A DNA stretch of 64,000 nucleotides, from the NCBI RefSeq assembly GCF_017377775.1, contig NZ_JAFVLN010000007.1:404728-468727 (forward strand), in the 5' to 3' direction. The position numbers and the translations under genes are program-made. The DNA comes from Streptomyces sp. VRA16 Mangrove soil. Its GTDB lineage: Bacteria > Actinomycetota > Actinomycetes > Streptomycetales > Streptomycetaceae. Position 1 is the stretch's first letter. Each line of letters opens with the position of its first letter. Under the pieces are notes generated by a model. The model did no database searches. It had not been told where the DNA came from and saw only the letters and a program-made list of their open reading frames with translations. Below are positions 50,904-58,879 of the stretch, piece after piece.

Positions 50904-52637
50904 ATGAGCAGCAGGCCGGAGACCCCCACGCACACCACCGGCGCACACCGGGCGCACCGCGCCGGGGCGAAGCGACCGGTGCCACGCGCCGCCTCGCAGC
51001 GCCCGCCCGCGCGCTACGAGCCCTGTCTGGACGGCCTGTTCACCTACTGCCTCTCCGTGCTGTGCGACCACGACGAGGCGACCGCGGCCCTCGGCGACGC
51101 CCTCGCGCTCGCCGAGCGGCGCGGCACCCGCGCCCCCGAAGCCGACGGCGACCGCAGGGCCTGGCTGTACGCGCTCGCGCGCTGGTCCTGCCTGCGCCGA
51201 CTGGCCGAGGCCAAACGGCGCAGGCAGGGCTCGCACGCGGCGGGCGCGGCGCAACCGCACCAGGAGGAGGAGCAGCCGGGGCCCCTCCTCCAGGAAGAGC
51301 GCAGGCGCCAACTCGCGGTGCTGGCCTGGCCCGAGGCGGCCGGCACCAGCCCCGAGCAGCGCGAGGCGCTGGAGCTCGCGGTGCGCCACCAGCTGTCCGC
51401 CGCCGAGGTCGCCGCCGTGCTGGGCACCGAGCCCGCCGCCACCCGCGAGCTGCTCTCCTCCGCCGCCTGCGAGGTCGAGCGCACCCGCGCCGCTCTCGCC
51501 GTCGTCGAGACCGGCACCTGCCCGAGCGTGAACCGCCTGACCGGCGACAACCAGCTGCTGCTGTCCGCCGCCCTGCGCCGTGAACTGGTCCGGCACGTCG
51601 ACGACTGCCCGCGCTGCCGCCGCACCGCCGAGCGCGCCGCCCCCGGCGCCTGGCCCGGCACCTCGATCACGCCCGCCGCGCTGCCGCTCGTCGAAGCCCC
51701 CCGCGCCGCCCTGTCCGCGGCGATGCACGCCCCGCGCCCCGCGCACTTCAGGGCTCCGCGCTTCGACCGGCGCGGCTTCCCGATGGACCCCAAGGACCGC
51801 GCGGCCCGCCGCGACCGGCTCCGCGCGCGTGCCGTCACGACGACAGTCGTCGCCACCGTGGTGGCCGCCCCCGTCCTCGCCCTCTGGGCGGCCTACCGGG
51901 GCGCGCCGCTGACCGGCGAGGGCGCCGACGGCCGCTCCGTGAGCGCGAGCGAGTCGGGCGGCGCGGCCGGCCTGGCGGGCGAGCGCGTGGGCGACGGATA
52001 CGGCTACGAGAACGCGGGCAACGCCAGCACCACCCCCGACCCGCGCTTCACCGCGGGCAGCCGCGCACCGGACGTCTCCGTGGAGGTGATCTCGCCGCCC
52101 ACGCGCGCGAGTTCGGGCCCCGGCCGGCTCACCGTGGCGGCCCGGCCCAGCGGCGGCGCCACCCTCATCACGCTGACGGCGTCCGGGAGTTCGGCCGTGC
52201 ACTGGTCCGCGTCCACGGGTGCGGGCTGGCTCTGGCTGAGCCAGACCTCCGGCACGCTGCGGCCCGGCGAGTCGGCCACGATCCGGGTGTACGTCGACCA
52301 CGACCGCGAACCGTCGGGGCACTGGACCGCGCGCATCGCCATCGATCCGTCCGGGGCGTTCATCTCCCTGGAGGGACACGGCAGTTCGGGCGGCTGGACA
52401 CCGGGGGACGGCGGTTCGGGGGACCCGGGCGGCGACCCGACCCCCGGCGACCCGGGCACCTCGGACCCGGGCCCCGACCCCACGCCCACACCCAGCGATC
52501 CGGCGACGTCCGACCCGGACCCCACGCCGACGCCCAGCGACCCGGCGACGTCCGAGCCCGAGCCGACCCCGTCCGACACGGCGAGCCAGGGCACGGGGGA
52601 CCCGGGGGACTCCACGTCGCCGACGCAGGCCCCCTGA
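50904..52637 (+). CDS. Fusion of sigma-factor-like region, zinc-finger motif, TM helix and BACON-like extracytoplasmic domain
   Basis: 577 residues from the ATG at 50904. The first 210 residues resemble an ECF sigma factor in layout (YEPCLDGLFTYCLSVLCDHDEATAALGDALALAERR; LELAVRHQLSAAEVAAVLGTEPAATRELLSSAACEVERT). A zinc-finger anti-sigma-type motif follows (RHVDDCPRCRRTAERA, H-x3-C-x2-C, about 232-240). A TM helix comes at about 311-333 (TTTVVATVVAAPVLALWAAY). The outside part carries a BACON-type Ig-like domain (GAGWLWLSQTSGTLRPGESATIRVYVDH) and a tandem PDPTPTPSDPATS tail. It may tie a transcription switch to an envelope signal, but region 2 looks too weak to bind core polymerase with confidence. 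Confidence 0.83.
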   Translation: MSSRPETPTHTTGAHRAHRAGAKRPVPRAASQRPPARYEPCLDGLFTYCLSVLCDHDEATAALGDALALAERRGTRAPEADGDRRAWLYALARWSCLRRLAEAKRRRQGSHAAGAAQPHQEEEQPGPLLQEERRRQLAVLAWPEAAGTSPEQREALELAVRHQLSAAEVAAVLGTEPAATRELLSSAACEVERTRAALAVVETGTCPSVNRLTGDNQLLLSAALRRELVRHVDDCPRCRRTAERAAPGAWPGTSITPAALPLVEAPRAALSAAMHAPRPAHFRAPRFDRRGFPMDPKDRAARRDRLRARAVTTTVVATVVAAPVLALWAAYRGAPLTGEGADGRSVSASESGGAAGLAGERVGDGYGYENAGNASTTPDPRFTAGSRAPDVSVEVISPPTRASSGPGRLTVAARPSGGATLITLTASGSSAVHWSASTGAGWLWLSQTSGTLRPGESATIRVYVDHDREPSGHWTARIAIDPSGAFISLEGHGSSGGWTPGDGGSGDPGGDPTPGDPGTSDPGPDPTPTPSDPATSDPDPTPTPSDPATSEPEPTPSDTASQGTGDPGDSTSPTQAP

Positions 52638-52654
52638 GCCCCGGAGCGCGCGTG

Positions 52655-53509
52655 CTAGGCCGGGTCGACCGGGTCCGCCGGATGCGGGGCGACGAGCGGC
52701 AGCCCCTTGGGCAGGGCGGCGAGGCGCTCCTCGCACAGCTCGACCAGCTTCTCGTAGCCGGCCTTGCCCATCAGCTCGGTCAGCTCCGGCCGGTACGAGA
52801 CGTAGACCGGGTCGCCCGCGCCGTGCGCCGAGGTCGCCGACGTGCACCACCAGTGCAGGTCGTGGCCGCCGGGGCCCCAGCCGCGCCGGTCGTACTCACC
52901 GATCGAGACCTGGAGCACGCGCGTGTCGTCGGGCCGGTCGATCCACTCGTACGTCCGCCGGATCGGCAGCTGCCAGCAGACGTCCGGCTTCGTCTCCAGG
53001 GGCTCGCGCCCCTCCTTGATCGCCAGGATGTGCAGCGAGCAGCCCGCGCCGCCCTGGAAGCCGGGCCGGTTCTGGAAGATGCACGAGCCGTTGTAGGGCC
53101 GGGTCTGCCGCTCGCCGTCCTCGTCCTTCGACACCCAGCCCGTCTGCGTACCGACGTCGTGGTGCTGCCAGATGTCGGGCGTGAGCCGCGCCACGTGCTC
53201 CGCCACGCGCTTCTCGTCGTCCTCGTCCGAGAAGTGTGCGCCCAGCGTGCAGCAGCCGTCGTCCGCGCGCCCCGCCTGGATGCCCTGGCAACCGCTCCCG
53301 AAGATGCACGTCCAACGAGAGGTCAGCCATGTCAGATCACAACGGAAGACCTGCTCGTCATCGGCCGGATCAGGGAACTCGACCCAGGCGCGCGGGAAGT
53401 CGATGGCCTTCTCGTCCCGCTTCAGGTCCTGGCCCTGCTGCTTGGCCGACTTGGTCTTCTTGTCGCTCTTACCACTCTTGTCGGCCTTGGCCTTTTTCGT
53501 CTTTGGCAC
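52655..53509 (-). CDS. Cys-rich conserved protein, function unknown
   Basis: 284 residues, not a family I can name. A Lys-rich N-terminus (KKAKADKSGKSDKKTKSAKQ) is followed by a domain with clustered cysteines: C57, C68, C74, and CC at 86-87 (FRCDLTW; RWTCIFGSGCQG; DDGCCTLG), then further single Cys (NGSCIFQNRP, GCSLHI, DVCWQLP, HWWCTSA, ELCEER). The arrangement suggests zinc or iron-sulphur binding, like YkgJ-type Cys clusters. No membrane segment or signal. Divergent from a Ppx/GppA gene, with an 80-bp gap between the starts. Confidence 0.78.
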   Translation of the reverse strand: MPKTKKAKADKSGKSDKKTKSAKQQGQDLKRDEKAIDFPRAWVEFPDPADDEQVFRCDLTWLTSRWTCIFGSGCQGIQAGRADDGCCTLGAHFSDEDDEKRVAEHVARLTPDIWQHHDVGTQTGWVSKDEDGERQTRPYNGSCIFQNRPGFQGGAGCSLHILAIKEGREPLETKPDVCWQLPIRRTYEWIDRPDDTRVLQVSIGEYDRRGWGPGGHDLHWWCTSATSAHGAGDPVYVSYRPELTELMGKAGYEKLVELCEERLAALPKGLPLVAPHPADPVDPA

Positions 53510-53589
53510 ACCTCCAGAGTAAGCGTGCCGGGGGCCTGGGCCTGCCGTCGCCCGGCAAGGGTTTGCGTGGGCGCAGTAGCGTTCCGTAC

Positions 53590-54519
53590 ATGAGACTCGG
53601 TGTCCTCGACGTGGGTTCTAATACGGTCCATCTGCTCGTGGTGGACGCGCACCCGGGCGCCCGCCCGCTGCCCGCCCACTCGCACAAGGCTGAGCTGCGG
53701 CTCGCCCAACTCCTCGACGAGCGCGGGGCGATCGGCCCCGACGGCGTCGAGCGTCTGGTCGGCACGGTCAGAGGCGCCCTGGAGGCGGCCGAGGACAAGG
53801 GCGTGGAGGACCTGCTGCCGTTCGCGACGTCCGCGGTGCGGGAGGCGACCAACGCGGACGAGGTGCTCGCCCGCGTCAAGGACGCCACCGGCGTCGAGCT
53901 GCGGGTGCTCAGCGGCGAGGAGGAGGCCCGCCTCACGTTCCTCGCGGCCCGGCGCTGGTTCGGCTGGTCGGCGGGCAAGCTCCTGGTCCTCGACATCGGC
54001 GGCGGCTCCCTGGAGATCGCGTACGGGATCGACGAGGAGCCGGACGCCGCGGTCTCGCTGCCGCTCGGCGCCGGACGCCTCACGGCCGCGTGGCTGCCCG
54101 GCGACCCGGCCGACCCGGCGGACGTGAAGGCGCTGCGGCGGCATGTGCGGGCGCAGATCGCGCGGACGGTGGGGGAGTTCAGCCGGTTCGGCGCACCGGA
54201 CCACGTGGTGGCGACATCAAAGACCTTCAAGCAGCTCGCCCGCCTCGCGGGGGCGGCGCGCTCGACGGAAGGCCTCTACGTCCAGCGGGAGTTGAAGCGC
54301 AAGTCCCTGGAGGACTGGGTGCCGCGCCTGGCCGCGATGACGGAGAGCGAGCGCTCGGAACTCCCTGGCGTCTCGGAGGGCCGCGCGGGCCAGCTCCTCG
54401 CGGGGGCGCTGGTGGCGGAGGGGACGATGGACCTCTTCGGCGTGGAAACCCTGGAAATCTGCCCGTGGGCCCTGAGGGAGGGTGTCATCCTCCGCAGACT
54501 GGACCACTTGCCGACGTAG
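53590..54519 (+). CDS. Ppx/GppA-family exopolyphosphatase / (p)ppGpp phosphatase
   Basis: 309 residues from the ATG at 53590. Actin-like ATPase fold: MRLGVLDVGSNTVHLLVVDA (phosphate 1), LPFATSAVREATNADEVL, VLSGEEEARLTFLAARRWF, LLVLDIGGGSLEIAYG (phosphate 2). It ends soon after the catalytic domains, without the C-terminal HD region of E. coli Ppx. Short actinobacterial forms hydrolyse polyphosphate or guanosine pentaphosphate. Which is the substrate here is not clear from sequence. Confidence 0.93.
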   Translation: MRLGVLDVGSNTVHLLVVDAHPGARPLPAHSHKAELRLAQLLDERGAIGPDGVERLVGTVRGALEAAEDKGVEDLLPFATSAVREATNADEVLARVKDATGVELRVLSGEEEARLTFLAARRWFGWSAGKLLVLDIGGGSLEIAYGIDEEPDAAVSLPLGAGRLTAAWLPGDPADPADVKALRRHVRAQIARTVGEFSRFGAPDHVVATSKTFKQLARLAGAARSTEGLYVQRELKRKSLEDWVPRLAAMTESERSELPGVSEGRAGQLLAGALVAEGTMDLFGVETLEICPWALREGVILRRLDHLPT

Positions 54520-54555
54520 CGGGGGCCTACGGGCCGCGGGAAACCCTCCGGCCGA

Positions 54556-54625
54556 CCCCGCCTCGGGCAATCTGCCGCCAAGGGTGGCAGGGCGGACGGG
54601 CAAGGCGGCACCCCGGCGCGGGCCG
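54556..54625. repeat. TGGGCAATCTGCCGCC-type dispersed repeat, copy B
   Basis: CGGGCAATCTGCCGCC, then GGGTGGCAGGGCGGACGGGC and AAGGCGGCACCCCGGCGC, matches copy A (43631-43696) and copy C (63869-63930) in the same orientation. Confidence 0.75.
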
Positions 54626-54830
54626 AGCCCACAGCCGCGGTCCCGCCCCGGTCCCGCCCCGCAACTACGGCGCGGGCCGAGCCCACATCCGGCGCCCGCC
54701 CCGGTCCCGCCCCGCAACTACGGCGCGGGCCGAGCCCACATCCGCGGGCCCGCCCCGGTCCGGCCCCGCAACTACGGCGCGGGCCGAGCCCACATCCGGC
54801 GGCCCAGGCAAGGCCCGGGGGCCCGCTTCT
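54616..54830. repeat. Tandem repeat, about 54-bp unit, 3.5 copies
   Basis: GCGCGGGCCGAGCCCAC starts at 54616, 54670, 54723 and 54777, with units of 54, 53 and 54 bp, each ending in CCCCGCAACTAC. Confidence 0.8.
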
Positions 54831-55260
54831 GGTCGCGGTGAAGGCCTGGCCTGCGCCACGGCTCCGGGCGAGCCCGCTTCTGGTCGCGGTGAAGGTCCGG
54901 CCTGGACCGCGGGTTTGAGGGGGCCCGCATCCGCCGGTCGCGGTGAAGGCCCGGCCCGCGCCACGGCTCCGGGAGAGCCCGCTTCTGGTCGCGGTAATGG
55001 CCCGGCCCCCGCCACGGCTCCGAGCGAACACACATCCGGCCCCGGCCGAGCCCCCGCCACGGCTCCGGGGGAGCCCGCATCCGGCTCCGGCGAAGGCCCG
55101 GCCCCCGCCACGGCCCCGAGCGAACGCCCATCATCCGGCCCCGGCGAAGGCCCGGCCCCCGCCACGGCTCCGGGGGAGCCCGCATCCGGCCCCGGCAAAG
55201 GCCCAGCCCCCACCAAGGCCCCGAGCGAACACGCATCCGGCCCCGGCGGAGCCCCCCCCC
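54826..55260. repeat. Tandem repeat, about 51-bp unit, about nine copies
   Basis: Units of form TCTGGTCGCGGTGAAGGCC / CCGGCCCCGGCGAAGGCCC followed by GCGCCACGGCTCCGGGCGAG start near 54828, 54878, 54935, 54982, 55036, 55081, 55136, 55187 and 55238. Most spacings are multiples of 3. No start codon, ribosome site or codon-bias shift supports a protein; the 871-bp gap 54520-55390 otherwise shows nothing but the next gene's promoter. Confidence 0.75.
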
Positions 55261-55390
55261 CCGGCCGAGCCCCCCGCCCCGGCGGAGCCACGGCGCCCCC
55301 GTCACTCCCAAGCGCCCCCTTCCAGCCAAGGGCGCCGCCCGCCCAGGCACCGGCTCCCCGCCCCACCCCCGGGGCCCGTACTCTGTCCCC

Positions 55391-56215
55391 GTGGCAGAAC
55401 CAGTGGTGCGCATCCCGGATGCGAAGGTCGCCCTGTCGACGGCCTCGGTCTATCCGGAGTCGACGGCGACGGCCTTCGAGATCGCCGCGCGCCTGGGCTA
55501 CGACGGCGTAGAGGTCATGGTCTGGACCGACCCCGTCAGCCAGGACATAGAGGCGCTGCGCCGCCTCAGCGACTACCACCGCATCCCGATCCTGGCCGTC
55601 CACGCCCCCTGCCTGCTGATCACCCAGCGCGTATGGTCCACGGACCCCTGGGTCAAGCTGCAGCGCGCGAAGGCGGCGGCCGAGAAGCTCGGCGCGTCCA
55701 CGGTGGTCGTCCACCCCCCGTTCCGCTGGCAGCGCCAGTACGCCCGCGACTTCGTCAGCGGCATCTGGCGGATGGCCGACGAGACCGACGTCCGATTCGC
55801 CGTAGAGAACATGTACCCGTGGCGCTACCGGGACCGCGAGATGCTCGCGTACGCCCCCGACTGGGACGTGACGAAGGACGACTACCGCCACTTCACGGTC
55901 GATCTCAGCCACACCGCCACCGCCCGCACCGACGCGATGCAGATGATCGACAGGATGGGCGACCGCCTCGGCCACATCCACCTCGCCGACGGCAACGGTT
56001 CGAACAAGGACGAGCACCTCGTCCCCGGCCGCGGCACCCAGCCCTGCGCCGAGCTCCTGGAGCGCCTCGCGGTGAGCGGTTTCGACGGCCACGTCGTCAT
56101 CGAAGTCAACACCCGCCGTGCCATGTCCAGCGCCGAACGCGAGGCCGACCTCGCCGAGGCCCTCGCCTTCACCCGCCTCCACCTGGCATCGGCGGCGCGG
56201 GTCCCCGGCTCATGA
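55391..56215 (+). CDS. Sugar phosphate isomerase/epimerase-like TIM-barrel protein
   Basis: 274 residues from a GTG at 55391. Xylose-isomerase-like/AP endonuclease-2 fold: VALSTASVYPESTATAFEIAARLGYDGVEVMVW, ILAVHAPC, ASTVVVHPPFRWQ, VRFAVENMYPWRYRDRE, FTVDLSHTATAR, LGHIHLADGNGSNKDEHLVPGRG and VVIEVNTRR. These carry the metal-binding E/D/H residues. It probably isomerises a sugar or polyol, but the substrate is unknown. Its stop overlaps the next TetR gene by 4 bp (ATGA), suggesting the regulator controls it. Confidence 0.88.
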   Translation: MAEPVVRIPDAKVALSTASVYPESTATAFEIAARLGYDGVEVMVWTDPVSQDIEALRRLSDYHRIPILAVHAPCLLITQRVWSTDPWVKLQRAKAAAEKLGASTVVVHPPFRWQRQYARDFVSGIWRMADETDVRFAVENMYPWRYRDREMLAYAPDWDVTKDDYRHFTVDLSHTATARTDAMQMIDRMGDRLGHIHLADGNGSNKDEHLVPGRGTQPCAELLERLAVSGFDGHVVIEVNTRRAMSSAEREADLAEALAFTRLHLASAARVPGS

Positions 56216-56844
56216 CGGACGCGGCACCGGTACGCCGCCGTGGGCGCCCCGCGCGCGCCAGGACCCCCGAGGGCCCGGACACCCGCGAACGGATCCTGAC
56301 GACGGCCCGCGACGAGTTCGCGGCGCGCGGCTACGACAAGACGTCGGTCCGCGCCATCGCCAAGGCGGCGGGCGTCGACTCGGCGCTCGTCCACCACTAC
56401 TTCGGCACCAAGGAACAGGTCTTCGAGGCGTCGATCGCCACGGCCTTCTCGCCCGCTCTCCAGGCCCCGGCCGCCGTGGAGAACGGCCCGCTGGAGGAAG
56501 CGGGGGAGCGCCTGACCCGGTTCATCCTCGGCGTCTGGGAGAACCCGGCGACCCGCGCCCCGCTGCTGGCCATCGTCCGCTCCGCCGTCAACAACGACAC
56601 GGCCGCCGCCGTCTTCCGCCGCCTGGTCGCCGCCCAGCTCCTGGCCCGCATCGGCCGCCGCCTCGACGTCCCCGAGCAGGAGGCGGAACTGCGCGTCTCG
56701 CTCGCCGCGGCCCAGCTCGTGGGCACGGCGATGCTGCGCTACGTGATCAAGGTGGAGCCGCTGGCGTCGGCGGACGTCGACACCCTGGTGGCCCGCCTGG
56801 CCCCGGTGGTCCAGAACCACCTCACGGGACCGGGGCCCGACTGA
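56212..56844 (+). CDS. TetR-family regulator
   Basis: 210 residues overlapping the isomerase gene by 4 bp. Helix-turn-helix: RERILTTARDEFAARGYDKTSVRAIAKAAGVDSALVHHYFGTKEQVFEA. The C-terminal domain (TRFILGVWENPATRAPLLAIVRSAVNND) matches TetR_C_17-type regulators. A Pro/Arg-rich N-terminus precedes the DNA-binding part. No operator is visible upstream of the isomerase gene in the repeat desert. A hairpin follows the gene. Confidence 0.92.
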   Translation: MTDAAPVRRRGRPARARTPEGPDTRERILTTARDEFAARGYDKTSVRAIAKAAGVDSALVHHYFGTKEQVFEASIATAFSPALQAPAAVENGPLEEAGERLTRFILGVWENPATRAPLLAIVRSAVNNDTAAAVFRRLVAAQLLARIGRRLDVPEQEAELRVSLAAAQLVGTAMLRYVIKVEPLASADVDTLVARLAPVVQNHLTGPGPD

Positions 56845-56859
56845 GACGCCGATCCCGCC

Positions 56860-56880
56860 ATCCGGACACCCGGTCCGGAT
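56860..56880 (+). terminator. Terminator after the TetR gene
   Basis: ATCCGGAC / GTCCGGAT is a perfect 8-bp stem with a 5-nt loop, 16 bp after the stop. No T-run. Confidence 0.6.
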
Positions 56881-56994
56881 CCTGGAGCACGGGCGTAGGC
56901 TCGACCCCAGTCTTTTCTGCCTGCTTTTCCGCCCGGCGCGGCCCGCGAGGGACGCCCGGCAACCAGAGATGAACGCCTGAAGGAGCGAGCGACG

Positions 56995-58848
56995 ATGCCC
57001 GAGCTGAGGTCCCGCACAGTCACCCACGGCCGCAACATGGCGGGCGCCCGCGCCCTTATGCGCGCCTCCGGTGTACCCGGTGCGGACATCGGCCGAAAGC
57101 CCATCATCGCGGTCGCCAACTCGTTCACGGAGTTCGTGCCGGGTCACACGCACCTGGCCCCGGTCGGCCGGATCGTCTCCGACGCGGTCCGCGAGGCCGG
57201 CGGCATCCCGCGCGAGTTCAACACGATCGCGGTCGACGACGGCATCGCGATGGGCCACGGCGGCATGCTGTACTCCCTCCCCTCCCGCGACCTGATCGCC
57301 GACTCGGTCGAGTACATGGTCGAGGCCCACTGCGCCGACGCCCTGGTCTGCATCTCGAACTGCGACAAGATCACCCCGGGCATGCTGATGGCGGCGCTCC
57401 GCCTCAACATCCCGACGATCTTCGTCTCCGGCGGCCCGATGGAGGCCGGCAAGGCCACCCTGGTCGACGGCACGGTCCGCAAGCTCGACCTGGTCAACGC
57501 GATCAGTGACGCGGTCGACGAGAGCATCTCGGACGAGGACATCCTCCGTATCGAGGAGAACGCCTGTCCGACCTGCGGCTCCTGCTCCGGCATGTTCACC
57601 GCCAACTCGATGAACTGCCTGACGGAGGCCATCGGCCTCTCCCTCCCCGGCAACGGCTCGGTCCTCGCCACGCACACGGCCCGCAAGGCCCTGTACGAGA
57701 AGGCGGGTGCCACGGTCGTCGAGCTGACGAAGCGCTACTACGGCGAGGACGACGCCTCGGTCCTGCCGCGCAACATCGCGACGCACGCCGCGTTCGAGAA
57801 CGCCATGGCGCTCGACATCGCCATGGGCGGCTCCACGAACACGATCCTGCACCTGCTCGCCGCCGCCCGTGAGGCCGAGGTCGACTACAACCTCGACCAC
57901 ATCAACGAGATCTCGCGCCGCGTCCCCTGCCTGGCCAAGGTCGCCCCGAACGCGGCGCCCACGACCACGTACTACATGGAGGACGTGCACCGCGCCGGCG
58001 GCATCCCCGCCCTGCTCGGCGAGCTGTACCGCGGCGGCCTGCTCAACGAGGACGTGCACACGGTCCACAGCCCCTCCATCAAGCAGTGGCTGGACACCTG
58101 GGACATCCGCAGCGGCAGCACGTCCGATGAGGCCCTGGAGCTGTGGCACGCGGCCCCCGGCTGCGTCCGCTCCGCCGAGGCGTTCTCCCAGTCCGAGCGC
58201 TGGGACACCCTCGACACGGACGCGGCGAACGGCTGCATCCGCGACGTCGCCCACGCCTACTCCAAGGACGGCGGCCTCGCGGTCCTCAAGGGCAACCTGG
58301 CCGACGACGGCTGCGTCGTGAAGACGGCCGGCGTCGACGAGTCGATCTGGACCTTCGAAGGCCCGGCGGTCGTCTGCGAATCGCAGGAGGAGGCGGTGCA
58401 GAAGATCCTCCTCAAGCAGGTCAAGGAGGGCGACGTCGTCGTCATCCGCTACGAGGGCCCCAAGGGCGGCCCCGGCATGCAGGAGATGCTCTACCCGACC
58501 TCGTACCTGAAGGGCCGCGGTCTCGGAAAGTCCTGCGCCCTCGTCACCGACGGCCGCTTCTCCGGCGGCACCTCGGGCCTGTCCATCGGCCACGCCTCGC
58601 CCGAGGCGGCGGCCGGCGGCACCATCGCCCTCGTCGAGGACGGCGACCGCATCCGCATCGACATCCCGAACCGCACCATCGAACTCCTCGTCACGGACGA
58701 GGAACTGGCGACCCGCCGCGCGGCACTGAACGGCGTCTACGCCCCCAAGTCCCGCGAACGCAAGGTCTCCGCGGCCCTGCGCGCCTACGCCGCGATGGCC
58801 ACCAGCGCCGACAAGGGCGCGGTCCGCGACGTCACCAAGCTCGGCTGA
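56995..58848 (+). CDS. ilvD: Dihydroxy-acid dehydratase
   Basis: 617 residues. Dehydrates 2,3-dihydroxy-3-methylbutanoate/pentanoate to the 2-keto acids of valine and isoleucine synthesis, using an iron-sulphur cluster. Motifs: MPELRSRTVTHGRNMAGARAL at the start, CISNCDKITPGMLMAALRLN, ENACPTCGSCSGMFTANSMN and KGGPGMQEMLYPTSYLKGRGL. A strong AAGGAG precedes the ATG. The gene is separate from the other ilv genes, and no attenuator is evident. Confidence 0.98.
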   Translation: MPELRSRTVTHGRNMAGARALMRASGVPGADIGRKPIIAVANSFTEFVPGHTHLAPVGRIVSDAVREAGGIPREFNTIAVDDGIAMGHGGMLYSLPSRDLIADSVEYMVEAHCADALVCISNCDKITPGMLMAALRLNIPTIFVSGGPMEAGKATLVDGTVRKLDLVNAISDAVDESISDEDILRIEENACPTCGSCSGMFTANSMNCLTEAIGLSLPGNGSVLATHTARKALYEKAGATVVELTKRYYGEDDASVLPRNIATHAAFENAMALDIAMGGSTNTILHLLAAAREAEVDYNLDHINEISRRVPCLAKVAPNAAPTTTYYMEDVHRAGGIPALLGELYRGGLLNEDVHTVHSPSIKQWLDTWDIRSGSTSDEALELWHAAPGCVRSAEAFSQSERWDTLDTDAANGCIRDVAHAYSKDGGLAVLKGNLADDGCVVKTAGVDESIWTFEGPAVVCESQEEAVQKILLKQVKEGDVVVIRYEGPKGGPGMQEMLYPTSYLKGRGLGKSCALVTDGRFSGGTSGLSIGHASPEAAAGGTIALVEDGDRIRIDIPNRTIELLVTDEELATRRAALNGVYAPKSRERKVSAALRAYAAMATSADKGAVRDVTKLG

Positions 58849-58879
58849 CATCCCGGACCCACCGGCGGGCCTACCGGTC

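Noticed and set aside
54090..55511. Protein repeats read across the tandem-repeat desert
   Set aside because: The frame begins inside the Ppx gene and runs into the isomerase gene with no start or ribosome site of its own. It is kept as a repeat, not a gene.
56845..56994. Leader-peptide attenuator or T-box before ilvD
   Set aside because: No branched-chain-codon-rich leader peptide and no T-box core; only a terminator-like hairpin belonging to the upstream gene is visible.
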